A DNA stretch of 64,000 nucleotides from the NCBI GenBank assembly GCA_017304675.1, contig JAFKLS010000016.1, positions 434,001 through 498,000 on the forward strand. The letters are read 5' to 3'. Each line of letters opens with the position of its first letter. Position 1 is the first letter of the stretch. The translations under genes and the position numbers were made by a program. This document shows, piece by piece, positions 17,771 through 26,423 of this stretch. This DNA comes from Sphingobacteriia bacterium (GTDB lineage: Bacteria > Bacteroidota > Bacteroidia > Chitinophagales > Chitinophagaceae). The notes below the pieces were generated by a model. That model was given only the letters and a program-made list of their open reading frames with translations, was not told the DNA's origin and did not search any database.

Positions 17771-17811
17771 CAACGCCGACAGTCTCTTAAAACTGTCGGC
17801 GTTGAAGTTTT
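17771..17811. terminator. Strong terminator between parC and SDR gene
   Basis: A perfect 13-bp GC-rich stem (17771-17783 with 17792-17804, 8-base loop) is followed by GTTTTAAA. It lies between convergent genes and could serve both. Confidence 0.8.
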
Positions 17812-18565
17812 AAATATTTATTCCACCACTCACTTCTATTCTTTGTCCATTAATCCATTTAGCATCATCTGTACATAAGAATGCAACAACACTACCAATA
17901 TCATCTGCAGTACCAACACGATTGAGTGGAGATAAACCGGATAATCTTTCTTTCATTTGCGGGTTACTTCTGATGGCAGCACTATTAAAGTCTGTTTCAA
18001 CAGGGCCGGGTGCAACAACGTTTGCTCCAATATTTTTTTCCCCTAATTCTTTTGCAAGATATTTTGTAAACACTTCAACAGCGCCTTTCATGGAAGCATA
18101 AACAGAATAACCGGGATTGCTGAACCTCGTGGTTCCTGTTGAAATATTAATGATTCTTCCGCCACTGTTTATTTTACCAACCAGTTTTTGCGTTAAAAAA
18201 TAAACACTTTTAAAATGAACATTCATAAACTCATCAAACAACTCTTCTGATACTTGAGCAAATGGAACAGTTTTGCCCATGCCTGCATTGTTCACTAAAA
18301 AATCAAAATTGTCTGTGTTAAAAGTTGATTGCAGCAATGATGAAAAATCATTCACAAAACCATCAATACTTTTAAAATCGCTCATGTTCAATTTTAATGA
18401 TGCTGCGTTCACACCTGATTGTTTTATTTCTTTCACAACATCATCGGCCAGAGCGGCATTGTTATTATAAGTAATCACAACATCAATTCCTTTTTTGGCA
18501 ATACTCAATGCCATATCTTTTCCTAAACCTCTGCTTCCTCCGGTTATTAAAGCTATCTTTTGCAT
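17810..18565 (-). CDS. SDR-family oxidoreductase (FabG-like)
   Basis: A 251-residue classical short-chain dehydrogenase. The NAD(P)-binding motif is TGGSRGLG (residues 8-15), followed by NNAG, the catalytic Ser of INISTGTTR, the YxxxK (YASMK) and PGPVETD. The C-terminus GQRIEVSGGINI is typical of 3-oxoacyl-ACP reductase-like proteins. The substrate cannot be told. It runs divergently from the thiolase gene with a 173-bp gap, but no metabolic link is proven. Confidence 0.88.
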   Translation of the reverse strand: MQKIALITGGSRGLGKDMALSIAKKGIDVVITYNNNAALADDVVKEIKQSGVNAASLKLNMSDFKSIDGFVNDFSSLLQSTFNTDNFDFLVNNAGMGKTVPFAQVSEELFDEFMNVHFKSVYFLTQKLVGKINSGGRIINISTGTTRFSNPGYSVYASMKGAVEVFTKYLAKELGEKNIGANVVAPGPVETDFNSAAIRSNPQMKERLSGLSPLNRVGTADDIGSVVAFLCTDDAKWINGQRIEVSGGINI

Positions 18566-18738
18566 AGAAGATTTTTTAGAATGTAAATTTCAATGAATCT
18601 ATAAATAATAAAAATGGAACTTGTTATCATTTTATTGCTTCAACATAAAATTCTTTTTTTCGAAACAGTGCTATCCTGAATATTTGTGCTAACGTTTGTT
18701 AGTATTCAAACATTATATTTGTGGTATAAATTAAACAA

Positions 18739-19923
18739 ATGAGTAACAAAATAGTTTATATCGTTTCAGCGGTGCGTACACCTATTGGAAGTTTTGGAGG
18801 TACGTTAAAAGACTTTTCCGCTCCTCAACTAGGAGCAATAGCTATAAAAGCTGCTGTTGAAAGAGCAGGATTAAAACCTGAACAAATTGAAGAAGTGTAT
18901 ATGGGAAATGTTATCCAGGCAAATGTTGGACAAGCTCCTGCACGACAGGCAGCAAAGTTTGCTGGCTTGCCGGATAGTGTTGTTTGTACAACGGTAAACA
19001 AAGTTTGTGCAAGTGGTATGAAAGCTATTGCGCAAGCCGCTCAGGATATTTTATTGGGTGATGCGGATATTGTTGTTGCCGGCGGAATGGAAAGTATGAG
19101 TAATGTTCCGTTTTATGTTCCAAATATGCGTTGGGGAAATAAATATGGTGATACAAAATTGATCGATGGTTTATCGAAAGATGGATTAACAGATGTGTAT
19201 CACAATTATGCAATGGGTAATGCTGCTGAATTGTGTGCAAAAGAATGTAACATTAGTAGGGAAGAGCAGGATGCATTTGCGATTGAAAGTTATAAACGCA
19301 GTCAGGCTGCATGGAATGAAGGGCGATTTACAAATGAAATAGTATCTGTTGAAATTGCTTCAAAAAAAGGAACTATTGTTTTTGATAAAGATGAAGAACC
19401 ATTTAATGTGAAGTTTGATAAAATCCCTGAATTAAAACCTGCATTTATAAAAGATGGTACAGTTACAGCAGCCAATGCAAGCACTATGAACGATGGTGCA
19501 GCTGCAGTGGTATTGATGAGCAAAGAAAAAGCTGATGCATTAGGTATTAAACCTTTGGCGATTATTAAAAGTTATGCCGATGCAGAACAAGCTCCTGAAT
19601 GGTTTACCACAACACCGAGTCTGGCAGTTCCTAAAGCTGTTGCAAAGGCCGGATTAACAATGAACGATATTGAATTTGTTGAATTGAATGAAGCGTTCAG
19701 TGTTGTTGGAATTGTAAACAGTGAGAAATTAAAATTATATCCTAAACAAGTAAACGTGAATGGTGGTGCGGTTTCTATGGGGCATCCATTAGGTTGCAGC
19801 GGCGCCAGAATTATTGTTACATTATTGAATGTATTGAAACAAAACAATGCTACATACGGCGCAGCGGGAATTTGTAATGGCGGCGGCGGCGCCAGTGCTA
19901 TGGTGATTGAAAACGTGAATTAA
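18739..19923 (+). CDS. Acetyl-CoA acetyltransferase (thiolase)
   Basis: A 394-residue thiolase. The nucleophilic cysteine is C90 (NKVCASGMKA), the catalytic histidine is H349 (GHPLGCSGAR) and the second cysteine is C379 (GICNGGGGA). All catalytic residues are intact. It condenses two acetyl-CoA or cleaves acetoacetyl-CoA or longer 3-ketoacyl-CoA; the biosynthetic and degradative types cannot be separated by eye. A FadN-like enzyme is encoded 17 kb away but not adjacent. Confidence 0.93.
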   Translation: MSNKIVYIVSAVRTPIGSFGGTLKDFSAPQLGAIAIKAAVERAGLKPEQIEEVYMGNVIQANVGQAPARQAAKFAGLPDSVVCTTVNKVCASGMKAIAQAAQDILLGDADIVVAGGMESMSNVPFYVPNMRWGNKYGDTKLIDGLSKDGLTDVYHNYAMGNAAELCAKECNISREEQDAFAIESYKRSQAAWNEGRFTNEIVSVEIASKKGTIVFDKDEEPFNVKFDKIPELKPAFIKDGTVTAANASTMNDGAAAVVLMSKEKADALGIKPLAIIKSYADAEQAPEWFTTTPSLAVPKAVAKAGLTMNDIEFVELNEAFSVVGIVNSEKLKLYPKQVNVNGGAVSMGHPLGCSGARIIVTLLNVLKQNNATYGAAGICNGGGGASAMVIENVN

Positions 19924-19933
19924 AAAATAAATG

Positions 19934-19991
19934 ATGAGTTATGAATGATGACGTATATAACAAAATTCAGCATTCATAACTCATAACTGTT
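19934..19991. repeat. Inverted heptad arrays between thiolase and mtaB
   Basis: The left arm words ATGAGTT, ATGAATG, ATGACGT start at 19934, 19941 and 19948. The right arm words CATTCAT, AACTCAT, AACTGTT start at 19971, 19978 and 19985. Bases 19934-19947 and 19971-19984 are a perfect 14-bp inverted repeat with a 23-base spacer. The right arm runs up to the mtaB stop (19991-19993). It could act as a weak terminator but has no T-run. Confidence 0.8.
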
Positions 19992-21268
19992 TAAACTTTC
20001 CAATCTACAATAGAATTGGTTAATTCTTTTTGATAAGCTGCCTGAATGCGAATGTAGTTGTCTGTATAACCTTCCATCATTCCATTTTTATTTGCATCTT
20101 CAAACAATACTTTTCTTATTTCTCCTGAATGTTGTTGCGTGAAGTATTGCAACTTCATGTAAGAAAGATTACGTAAGGTTTTGTTGCGTTCGTGGCGAAC
20201 ATTCATCGGCACAACTCCATTCATTTCAACTGCTAAAGTGTTATCCCTTTCAGAATAAGTGAACACATGCAAATAAGAAACATCAAGGCTGTGTAAGAAA
20301 TCAAAAGTTTCTTTAAATGCTTCATCAGTTTCTCCGGGAAAACCAACAATCACATCAACTCCAATAGCACAATGCGGCATGAATTGTTTAATCATGGACA
20401 CACGTTCTGCATACAATTCACGTTTATATCTTCTGCGCATCAATCCTAAAATGCTATTGCTTCCGCTTTGCAATGGAATATGAAAATGCGGCATGAATTT
20501 TTTACTGTTGGCAACAAATTCAATGATTTCCGGAGTTAATAAGTTCGGTTCAATAGAAGAAATTCTATAGCGTTCAATTCCTTCCACTTTATCCAATTCT
20601 TTTATCAGATCGAAAAAATTCTCTTCGTGTTTTTTATTGCCATCTTCACCTTTTCCAAAATCTCCAAGATTAACACCTGTTAAAACAATCTCTTTTACAA
20701 TGCCACTGGCAGCAATGGTTTCAGCATGTTTTACCACATTGGAAATACTATCGCTTCTGCTTTTTCCACGAGCCATTGGAATGGTACAAAAACTGCAATT
20801 ATAGTCGCATCCATCCTGCACTTTTAAAAAAGTCCTGGTTCTGTCGTTCATAGAATAAGAAGCATTGAAGCCACTTATATCATCAATATCGCAACTACAG
20901 ATTTTAGTACTGTCTCCTTTTGTTAAATCGGATAAATGTTTGGTGATGTTGAATTTCTCAGCGGCACCAAGAACCAGGTCAACACCGGGAATTTCAGCAA
21001 TTTCTTTTGGCTTCAACTGGGCATAGCAACCGGTGATCACTACCAAACTTTCGGGGGCTTTCCGTTGAATACGACGCACTATTTGCCGGCACTCTTTATC
21101 GGCATTATCCGTAACGGAACAAGTATTGATTACATATACGTCTGCAAAATCATCAAAATCTTTTTTTACAAAACCATCGGCCTCCAGCATACGGGAAAGG
21201 GTAGAAGTTTCAGAGAAATTCAACTTACATCCCAATGTATGAAAGGCTACACTACGCTGCTTTTCCAT
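19991..21268 (-). CDS. mtaB: tRNA t6A37 methylthiotransferase MtaB
   Basis: A 425-residue methylthiotransferase that converts t6A37 to ms2t6A37 in tRNAs reading ANN codons. The N-terminal UPF0004 domain provides three cluster cysteines (HTLGCKLN, INTCSV, ITGCYAQL). The radical SAM CxxxCxxC is CDYNCSFC (about residue 152), then PMARGKSRS. The IPLQSGSNSILGLMRR, VIVGFPGETDE and HVFTYSERDNT segments are characteristic of the MtaB/MiaB group, and the short N-terminus favours MtaB. A TAnnTTTG box lies 5 bp from its ATG. Confidence 0.92.
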   Translation of the reverse strand: MEKQRSVAFHTLGCKLNFSETSTLSRMLEADGFVKKDFDDFADVYVINTCSVTDNADKECRQIVRRIQRKAPESLVVITGCYAQLKPKEIAEIPGVDLVLGAAEKFNITKHLSDLTKGDSTKICSCDIDDISGFNASYSMNDRTRTFLKVQDGCDYNCSFCTIPMARGKSRSDSISNVVKHAETIAASGIVKEIVLTGVNLGDFGKGEDGNKKHEENFFDLIKELDKVEGIERYRISSIEPNLLTPEIIEFVANSKKFMPHFHIPLQSGSNSILGLMRRRYKRELYAERVSMIKQFMPHCAIGVDVIVGFPGETDEAFKETFDFLHSLDVSYLHVFTYSERDNTLAVEMNGVVPMNVRHERNKTLRNLSYMKLQYFTQQHSGEIRKVLFEDANKNGMMEGYTDNYIRIQAAYQKELTNSIVDWKV

Positions 21269-21273
21269 GGCTG

Positions 21274-21281
21274 CAAAAGTA
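21274..21281 (-). promoter_or_regulatory. -7 box of mtaB, leaderless-type spacing
   Basis: TACTTTTG on the minus strand ends 5 bp before the mtaB ATG. The expected transcription start would fall at or beside the A of ATG. Confidence 0.45.
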
Positions 21282-21347
21282 ATAAAAACTAAAAATGTAA
21301 CTGCTTAAATTGCATGTATTAACAAAGCATACCCACCTAACCTTTAC

Positions 21348-21355
21348 TATTTTTG
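21348..21355 (+). promoter_or_regulatory. -7 box of DUF4258 gene, leaderless-type spacing
   Basis: TATTTTTG ends 4 bp before the ATG at 21360, matching the TAnnTTTG consensus. Confidence 0.45.
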
Positions 21356-21359
21356 GAAT

Positions 21360-21752
21360 ATGAAATACTTAATGACCATAGTATGGGCGATTATTTGCAT
21401 TAGTTGCATGCAGGGCAATAACAGGCAAACTGTTAAGGGGAATAGCCTTACGCAGGAAAATTATCCGCATCATCCAACAGCGGTTTATTATTCTAAACAT
21501 GCTCGTTGCAGGATGGATTGCCGGCATATTACGGATGAAGATATCAGGGCAACGTTGGCTAACGGGTATTTAAATGAGAAAAAAAGTAACCTTAGTTTGG
21601 ATGATTGCCACAAAAGGTACGCTATTGAGTACAAACTTACCACGCAGAATATAAGGGTTATTGCAGCTTTTTGTAATAATACGGCTACCATTATTACTTG
21701 TATTGATCTTGGCAGGGATTGGGAATGTCATTGTCCCGGAGATACTCACTAA
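21360..21752 (+). CDS. DUF4258 lipoprotein-like protein
   Basis: A 130-residue protein. The N-terminus is hydrophobic and ends in IICISC (C16), a plausible lipobox, so it may be an outer-membrane or periplasmic lipoprotein. The mature part matches DUF4258: YYSKHARCRMDCRHITDEDI, then the LANGYLNEKKSN region and YAIEYKLTTQNIRVIAAFC. Several cysteines (RCRMDC, ECHC) could form disulfides outside the cytoplasm. Function unknown. Confidence 0.8.
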   Translation: MKYLMTIVWAIICISCMQGNNRQTVKGNSLTQENYPHHPTAVYYSKHARCRMDCRHITDEDIRATLANGYLNEKKSNLSLDDCHKRYAIEYKLTTQNIRVIAAFCNNTATIITCIDLGRDWECHCPGDTH

Positions 21753-21840
21753 ACTGCTCTGTTAGAGAACTGTTATAATCAGTTGTTGTATGTAACTATT
21801 GCATAGAAATTGTATCTATAGTTATATAAAACGATAGATT

Positions 21841-22233
21841 ATGAAAAAGCTAAGTATCGTGATGTTGTTATTATCTTTCGTAATTACAGCATCTGCCCAA
21901 AGGAAATTTTATGGAGGGGGGTATTATAGGCCCAGAACTGTTGTTGTTCAATCTTATTATCCTTCTTACGGATATGGGTTAGGTTGGGGTTTAGGCTGGG
22001 GCCTTGGTTACGGATATTATGGCTATCCTTACTATGCTAACCCGATAATCAGGCCTTCTAAGCTGGATAATGAAATTGCCACTATTAACCATGATTACGA
22101 TCAAAAGATCGCTTCTGCCAGGATGGATAAAAGTTTAACAAGAAAGCAACGCAGGCAGGAAGTGAGACAATTGAAATCTGAAAGAAATAATGCCATTGAT
22201 GAGGCTCGTAAGAACTATTATAAACAACAATAG
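21841..22233 (+). CDS. Exported Gly/Tyr-rich protein with basic coiled-coil tail
   Basis: A 130-residue protein with a signal peptide ending at TASAQ. A low-complexity Gly/Tyr/Trp stretch (residues 40-65, repeated GLGWGLG) follows, then a helical charged segment (LDNEIATINHDYDQKIASAR, RQEVRQLKSERNNAIDEARK). I do not recognise a named family. The composition suggests a surface-associated or aggregating protein. Confidence 0.75.
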   Translation: MKKLSIVMLLLSFVITASAQRKFYGGGYYRPRTVVVQSYYPSYGYGLGWGLGWGLGYGYYGYPYYANPIIRPSKLDNEIATINHDYDQKIASARMDKSLTRKQRRQEVRQLKSERNNAIDEARKNYYKQQ

Positions 22234-22259
22234 TTTTCACTATCCCGGTTCCATAAAAC

Positions 22260-22296
22260 AAAAAGCTGAAGTTTGTATACAACTTCAGCTTTTTTA
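22260..22296. terminator. Bidirectional terminator
   Basis: A perfect stem (22261-22273 with 22281-22293) with a 7-base loop has A/T runs on both sides. It separates the convergent 21841 gene and dnaJ. Confidence 0.85.
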
Positions 22297-22297
22297 G

Positions 22298-23455
22298 TTA
22301 GTTAAAGGCTTCTTTTACTCTTTCAAAGAAGCTTTTGTTGTTTTTATCGGGTTTAGGCTTAAAGTTTTCGCTCTGGCCCAATTTTTCAAGCATTGCTTTT
22401 TCTTCTGTTGTTAAATTTTGTGGTGTCCAAACATTTACATAAATCAACTGATCTCCTTTTCCATATCCTTGTACTTCGGGGAAACCCTTGCCTTTTAGCC
22501 TGAATATTTTTCCGCTTTGTGTTCCGGGAGGCACCTTAATTTTCGCTCTTCCGTCAATGGTGGGCACTTCTACCGTAGATCCGAAAGTTGCCTCAGGAAA
22601 AGAAATATGCAAATCGTAAGCCACATTCAGCCCGTCACGGTGTAATTCCGGGTGTTGTTCTTCTTCAATTTGAATGATAAGATCTCCGTTCATACCGCCC
22701 CGTTCGCCGGCATTGCCTTTGCCGCTCATGCTCAGTTGCATGCCTTCCTGTACGCCGGCAGGTATATCAATAGAAATGGTTTCTTCTCCAAAAACCCTTC
22801 CTTCTCCCTTGCAGGCACTACATTTGGCTGTAACGGTAGTACCCTCTCCATTACAGGTAGGGCAGGTAGTTACTGTTTGCATCTGGCCCAAGAAAGTATT
22901 TTGAACTCTTCTTACCTGGCCGCTACCACCACAGGTGTTACAGGTTTGTACACTGCCTTTATCTTTTGCACCTGAACCGCCACAGGTATTGCATAGTACA
23001 TGCTTTTTAACCTTAACGGTTTTAGTTACTCCCTTTGCAATTTCTTCGTAAGTAAGCTTTACTTTAATGCGCAGGTTACTGCCTCTTTGGCCGGTAGCTT
23101 TTCTTCCGCCTCTTCCACCACTTCTTCCACCGCCAAAAAAACTACCGAACATATCATCTCCAAAAATGTCTCCAAAATGGCTAAAAATATCTTCCATGTT
23201 GGTAGCATGAAAGCCACCGCCACTTGTACCGGGGCCAAATGCCTGATGACCGAACTTGTCGTACTTGGCGCGTTTATCTGTATCGCTTAAAATATCGTAG
23301 GCTTCTGCCGCTTCTTTAAATTTTTCTTCTGCTTCTTTATCGCCCGGGTTCCTGTCTGGGTGATACTGCATGGCCACTTTGCGATAAGCCTTTTTGATCT
23401 CATCGGCCGAAGCAGATTTGCTCACGCCTAATATTTCGTAATAATCTCTTTTCAT
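22298..23455 (-). CDS. dnaJ: Chaperone DnaJ
   Basis: A 385-residue type I Hsp40. The J-domain contains HPD (YHPDRNPGD, residues 33-35). The Gly/Phe-rich linker has an [15 protein letters not shown] stretch. Four zinc-finger repeats follow: CNTCGGSG twice, CPTCNGEG and CSACKGEG. The C-terminal substrate-binding domain is complete. It delivers substrates to DnaK. It lies 83 bp downstream of grpE, so the two form an operon; dnaK is outside the window. Confidence 0.97.
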   Translation of the reverse strand: MKRDYYEILGVSKSASADEIKKAYRKVAMQYHPDRNPGDKEAEEKFKEAAEAYDILSDTDKRAKYDKFGHQAFGPGTSGGGFHATNMEDIFSHFGDIFGDDMFGSFFGGGRSGGRGGRKATGQRGSNLRIKVKLTYEEIAKGVTKTVKVKKHVLCNTCGGSGAKDKGSVQTCNTCGGSGQVRRVQNTFLGQMQTVTTCPTCNGEGTTVTAKCSACKGEGRVFGEETISIDIPAGVQEGMQLSMSGKGNAGERGGMNGDLIIQIEEEQHPELHRDGLNVAYDLHISFPEATFGSTVEVPTIDGRAKIKVPPGTQSGKIFRLKGKGFPEVQGYGKGDQLIYVNVWTPQNLTTEEKAMLEKLGQSENFKPKPDKNNKSFFERVKEAFN

Positions 23456-23540
23456 ACCCCTATCCCCTGAAGGGAATTATTTTATATTAGTTATTAATTG
23501 TGTTTACAGCTTACTACCCTTTAGCAGGGGTTAAAGGTTT
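23455..23540. repeat. Inverted heptad arrays between grpE and dnaJ
   Basis: On the plus strand, TACCCCT, ATCCCCT and GAAGGGA start at 23455, 23462 and 23469, abutting the dnaJ ATG. TACCCTT, AGGGGTT and AAAGGTT start at 23515, 23526 and 23533, reaching the grpE stop. The dnaJ-side copy is nearly the same as the element directly before the parE ATG. The two sides are in inverted orientation. Confidence 0.65.
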
Positions 23541-24099
23541 ATTTGCCTACCACCACTTTTGCAAAACGAATGATCTTGTCGTTTAAATAATAACCTTTTT
23601 GTACTTCATCCAATACTTTGCCTTTTAATATTTCTGTTGGGGCAGGTATTTCTGTAATGGCTTCATGTTTTTCCACATCAAAATCGGTATGGATGCTTTC
23701 CATTGCTTTTACACCTTTTCCTTGTAAAGAAGAACGGATTTTGTTAAACACCAGTTGAATGCCTTCTTTCTGCAGGGCAAAGTCATCACTTGTATTCAAC
23801 TGTTTTTCCGCACGGTCGCAGTCGTCTAAAACATCCAGCAATGAAATAATTACATCTTTTGCCGCAGTTTGGCGTAATTCTAAGTTTTCTTTGGCAGTTC
23901 TTCTTCTAAAATTATCGAATTCTGCCATCAGGCGCAGGTATTTGTCTTTTTGTTCTTGTAGTGCTGCCTGTAATTGTTCAATTTCAGATTCTTCTGCCAC
24001 CGGTTCATTCAAATGGGTGGTACCTGCTGCATTTTCGTCAGCATTTACATTTATTTCCTGCTCTTGGGGTACTGTTGATTGCATTTCTTTCTCTTCCAT
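23539..24099 (-). CDS. grpE: Nucleotide exchange factor GrpE
   Basis: A 186-residue protein. The acidic N-terminus is disordered. A long coiled coil follows (ESEIEQLQAALQEQKDKYLRLMAEFDNFRRR). The C-terminal beta domain has the family motifs VFNKIRSSLQGKGVKAM and GYYLNDKIIRFAKVVV. It speeds ADP release from DnaK. First gene of the grpE-dnaJ pair. Confidence 0.96.
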   Translation of the reverse strand: MEEKEMQSTVPQEQEINVNADENAAGTTHLNEPVAEESEIEQLQAALQEQKDKYLRLMAEFDNFRRRTAKENLELRQTAAKDVIISLLDVLDDCDRAEKQLNTSDDFALQKEGIQLVFNKIRSSLQGKGVKAMESIHTDFDVEKHEAITEIPAPTEILKGKVLDEVQKGYYLNDKIIRFAKVVVGK

Positions 24100-24115
24100 G
24101 ATATTTTTTAATAGT

Positions 24116-24148
24116 CAATACTATTGTTCAATTTTTTTGCCACGCAAA
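24116..24148 (-). promoter_or_regulatory. Candidate promoter of grpE-dnaJ
   Basis: On the minus strand, TTTG (24145-24148) and TAGTATTG (24116-24123) are separated by 21 bp, close to the Bacteroidota TTTG/TAnnTTTG pattern with one mismatch. The -7 box ends 16 bp before the grpE ATG. No CIRCE-like inverted repeat is visible. Confidence 0.4.
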
Positions 24149-24191
24149 GAAAAGGGATTTTTTGTCAGTTCTGTTTGTGCTGCTCTAAGCC

Positions 24192-24199
24192 TACTTTTG
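24192..24199 (+). promoter_or_regulatory. -7 box of rlmI-like gene, leaderless-type spacing
   Basis: TACTTTTG ends 4 bp before the ATG at 24204. Confidence 0.45.
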
Positions 24200-24203
24200 C
24201 GGC

Positions 24204-25382
24204 ATGACGAACGTTTTTTTAAGAAGAAAAATAGCTAACCGCATTTTTAATGGCCATCCATGGATTTTTGCCAATGAAGTGGAAAGGGTAGAAGGAGATG
24301 CCACACCGGGAAGCATTGTTGATGTTTTTTATGGTGATGGAAAATTTTGCGGAAGGGGTTATATCAATCCCAAATCGCAAATATTGGTGCGTTTACTTAC
24401 CCGCGATAAAAAAGAAGTGATTGATGAGCAGTTCTTTTTTAACCGCCTGGCAGGTGCATGGGCATACAGGCAGAAAATAGGTTATACGGAAAATTGCAGG
24501 CTGATCTTTGGCGAAGCCGATGAAATGCCCGCATTAATTATTGATAAATTCAATGATTATTTTGTGCTGCAAACTTTATCGCTGGGAATGGAAGTGTGGA
24601 AACCCGCAATTGTAAAGGCTTTACAACAAATATTCAATCCCAAAGGAATTTATGAAAGAAATGATGTGCCCGTAAGAGAACTCGAAGGACTGGCACAGCA
24701 AAAGGGATTTTTATCTGCTCCGTTCGATACGAGTATCATCATCAATGAAAATGGATTGAAGTTTCATGTGGATATAGAGAACGGGCAAAAAACCGGCTAC
24801 TTTTTAGATCAGCAAGATAACAGAAGAGCTATTCAGCATATTGTAAAAGGTGCCGACGTTTTGGGTGCTTTCACTTATACCGGAACATTTGAAATTCATG
24901 CAGCACATTATGGTGCAAAATCTGTGTTGGGTTTAGATATCAGCGAAAATGCAGTTGCGCAGGCCAATAGAAATGCAGTGTTAAACGGATTGGAAAATAT
25001 TGTTCATTTTGAGGCAATGAATGCTTTTGATGTACTGAAAGTGTGGGCAAAAGAAGGAAGGCAGTATGATGTGGTAATGCTTGATCCGCCTGCATTTACC
25101 AAAAGCAGGGAGAGCATTCAGAAAGCCATAACAGGTTATAAGGAAATTAATCTTAGGGGAATGAAATTGATTAAAAACGGAGGCTTCCTGGTTACATCCA
25201 GTTGCACTAACCTGGTACAGCCTGATTTGTTTTTGCAAACAATTGAAATGGCTGCTAAAGATGCCAGAAAAAAAATAAAGCAAGTGGTGTTTAATGCGCA
25301 GGCAAGTGACCACCCCATTGTTTGGGGAATGGAAAATACCAATTATTTAAAGTTCCTGATTGTTGAAGTAAGCGATAAATAA
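24204..25382 (+). CDS. RlmI-like rRNA m5C methyltransferase (class I SAM, PUA domain)
   Basis: A 392-residue protein. The N-terminal PUA-type RNA-binding domain (residues 1-75, GHPWIFANEVERVEGD) is followed by a Rossmann methyltransferase with DVLGAFTYTGTFEIHAA, VLGLDIS, VVMLDPPAFTKS and TSSCTNLV. This is the architecture of RlmI, which methylates C1962 of 23S rRNA. The expected cysteine of the TSSC motif is present. Divergent from grpE. Confidence 0.88.
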   Translation: MTNVFLRRKIANRIFNGHPWIFANEVERVEGDATPGSIVDVFYGDGKFCGRGYINPKSQILVRLLTRDKKEVIDEQFFFNRLAGAWAYRQKIGYTENCRLIFGEADEMPALIIDKFNDYFVLQTLSLGMEVWKPAIVKALQQIFNPKGIYERNDVPVRELEGLAQQKGFLSAPFDTSIIINENGLKFHVDIENGQKTGYFLDQQDNRRAIQHIVKGADVLGAFTYTGTFEIHAAHYGAKSVLGLDISENAVAQANRNAVLNGLENIVHFEAMNAFDVLKVWAKEGRQYDVVMLDPPAFTKSRESIQKAITGYKEINLRGMKLIKNGGFLVTSSCTNLVQPDLFLQTIEMAAKDARKKIKQVVFNAQASDHPIVWGMENTNYLKFLIVEVSDK

Positions 25383-25390
25383 ATTCAAGG

Positions 25391-25471
25391 GTTAAGAGTG
25401 AAAAGTAAAAAATGTAAGTAGGAAACATTGTAACAAAAAACTAGCAACCGGAAACTTGTAACTGACTAACC
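25391..25471. repeat. Heptad array invading the folP 3' end
   Basis: G-led words (GTTAAGA, GTGAAAA, GTAAAAA) start at 25391, 25398 and 25405. AAC then recurs at 25424, 25432, 25439, 25446, 25453, 25460 and 25468, in 7-bp steps with two 8-bp steps. The array lies between convergent genes, contains the folP stop (25441-25443) and encodes its last nine or so residues. Confidence 0.75.
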
Positions 25472-26277
25472 AGTTTAATTGCTTCTGTGGCTTCTTTAAC
25501 ATCATGTACTCTTAAAATGTTGGCACCTTTCAATAATCCGATGGTGTTTAAAACAGTTGTGCCGTTCAATGCTTCATTGGCTGTAACGCCCAATGTTTTG
25601 TAAATGGTAGATTTTCTGGAAATGCCTAATAATATTGGTTTTTGCAGCATTTGAAAAGCGTTAAGATTATTGAGTAATTCAAAATTGTGTGCAATGTTTT
25701 TTCCAAAACCAAATCCAGGATCAACGATCACATCATGAATACCGGCCAGCCTGCATTGTTCTGTTTGATGAATGAAAAAATCAAGAACTTCCCGGGTAAG
25801 GTCTTCGTAAGTAGGGTTTTGATGCATGTTTTCCGGCGTTCCTTTCATGTGCATGCACACATAAGGCACTTTTAATGTTGCAACGGTTGAAAGCATTTGC
25901 TCGTCCATCATACCGCCACTGATATCGTTTACAATAACAGCTCCTGCCTCTACTGCTGCCTGCGCTACTACGGCATGATAAGTATCTACTGAAATAAATG
26001 CTTCAGGAAATCTTTTAGAAACGGCTTCTATGAATGGCACAACTCTTTGCAGTTCTGTTGCGGAGCCAACCTGTTCGCTTCCGGGGCGGGTACTTTGGCC
26101 CCCCATATCTATTATTGCAGCGCCATCTTTCAACATTTGTTCAACTGTTTGCAAAACGGCATCTGTATTGGTTTTGCGACTGTTTTCAAAAAATGAATCA
26201 GGCGTTGTATTCACAATTCCCATTACAATCGGTTCATCAATTACCAACAATCTGCCTTTGCAATTCAGTGTGAACAT
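25441..26277 (-). CDS. folP: Dihydropteroate synthase
   Basis: A 278-residue enzyme that joins 4-aminobenzoate to the pterin diphosphate in folate synthesis; target of sulfonamides. Motifs are VMGIVNTTPDSFF, IDMGGQSTRPGSE, ISVDTYHA, IVNDISGG, VDPGFGFGK and LGISRKS. The C-terminus SQLQVSGC is encoded by heptad repeat, so those residues are probably not functional. Divergent from the DUF1599 gene. Confidence 0.96.
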   Translation of the reverse strand: MFTLNCKGRLLVIDEPIVMGIVNTTPDSFFENSRKTNTDAVLQTVEQMLKDGAAIIDMGGQSTRPGSEQVGSATELQRVVPFIEAVSKRFPEAFISVDTYHAVVAQAAVEAGAVIVNDISGGMMDEQMLSTVATLKVPYVCMHMKGTPENMHQNPTYEDLTREVLDFFIHQTEQCRLAGIHDVIVDPGFGFGKNIAHNFELLNNLNAFQMLQKPILLGISRKSTIYKTLGVTANEALNGTTVLNTIGLLKGANILRVHDVKEATEAIKLVSQLQVSGC

Positions 26278-26423
26278 AGTTTTCGTTTATATTGCAAAGT
26301 AAATGAACCATGATGTATCGGGCGAAATGATTTACTTGAATTGTTGAATAAAGAAATAATAGTAAAAGTGTGCGACGCAACGAAGATGAGTAAAGAGATG
26401 CAGCTTGGTAAATAAAAAACACT

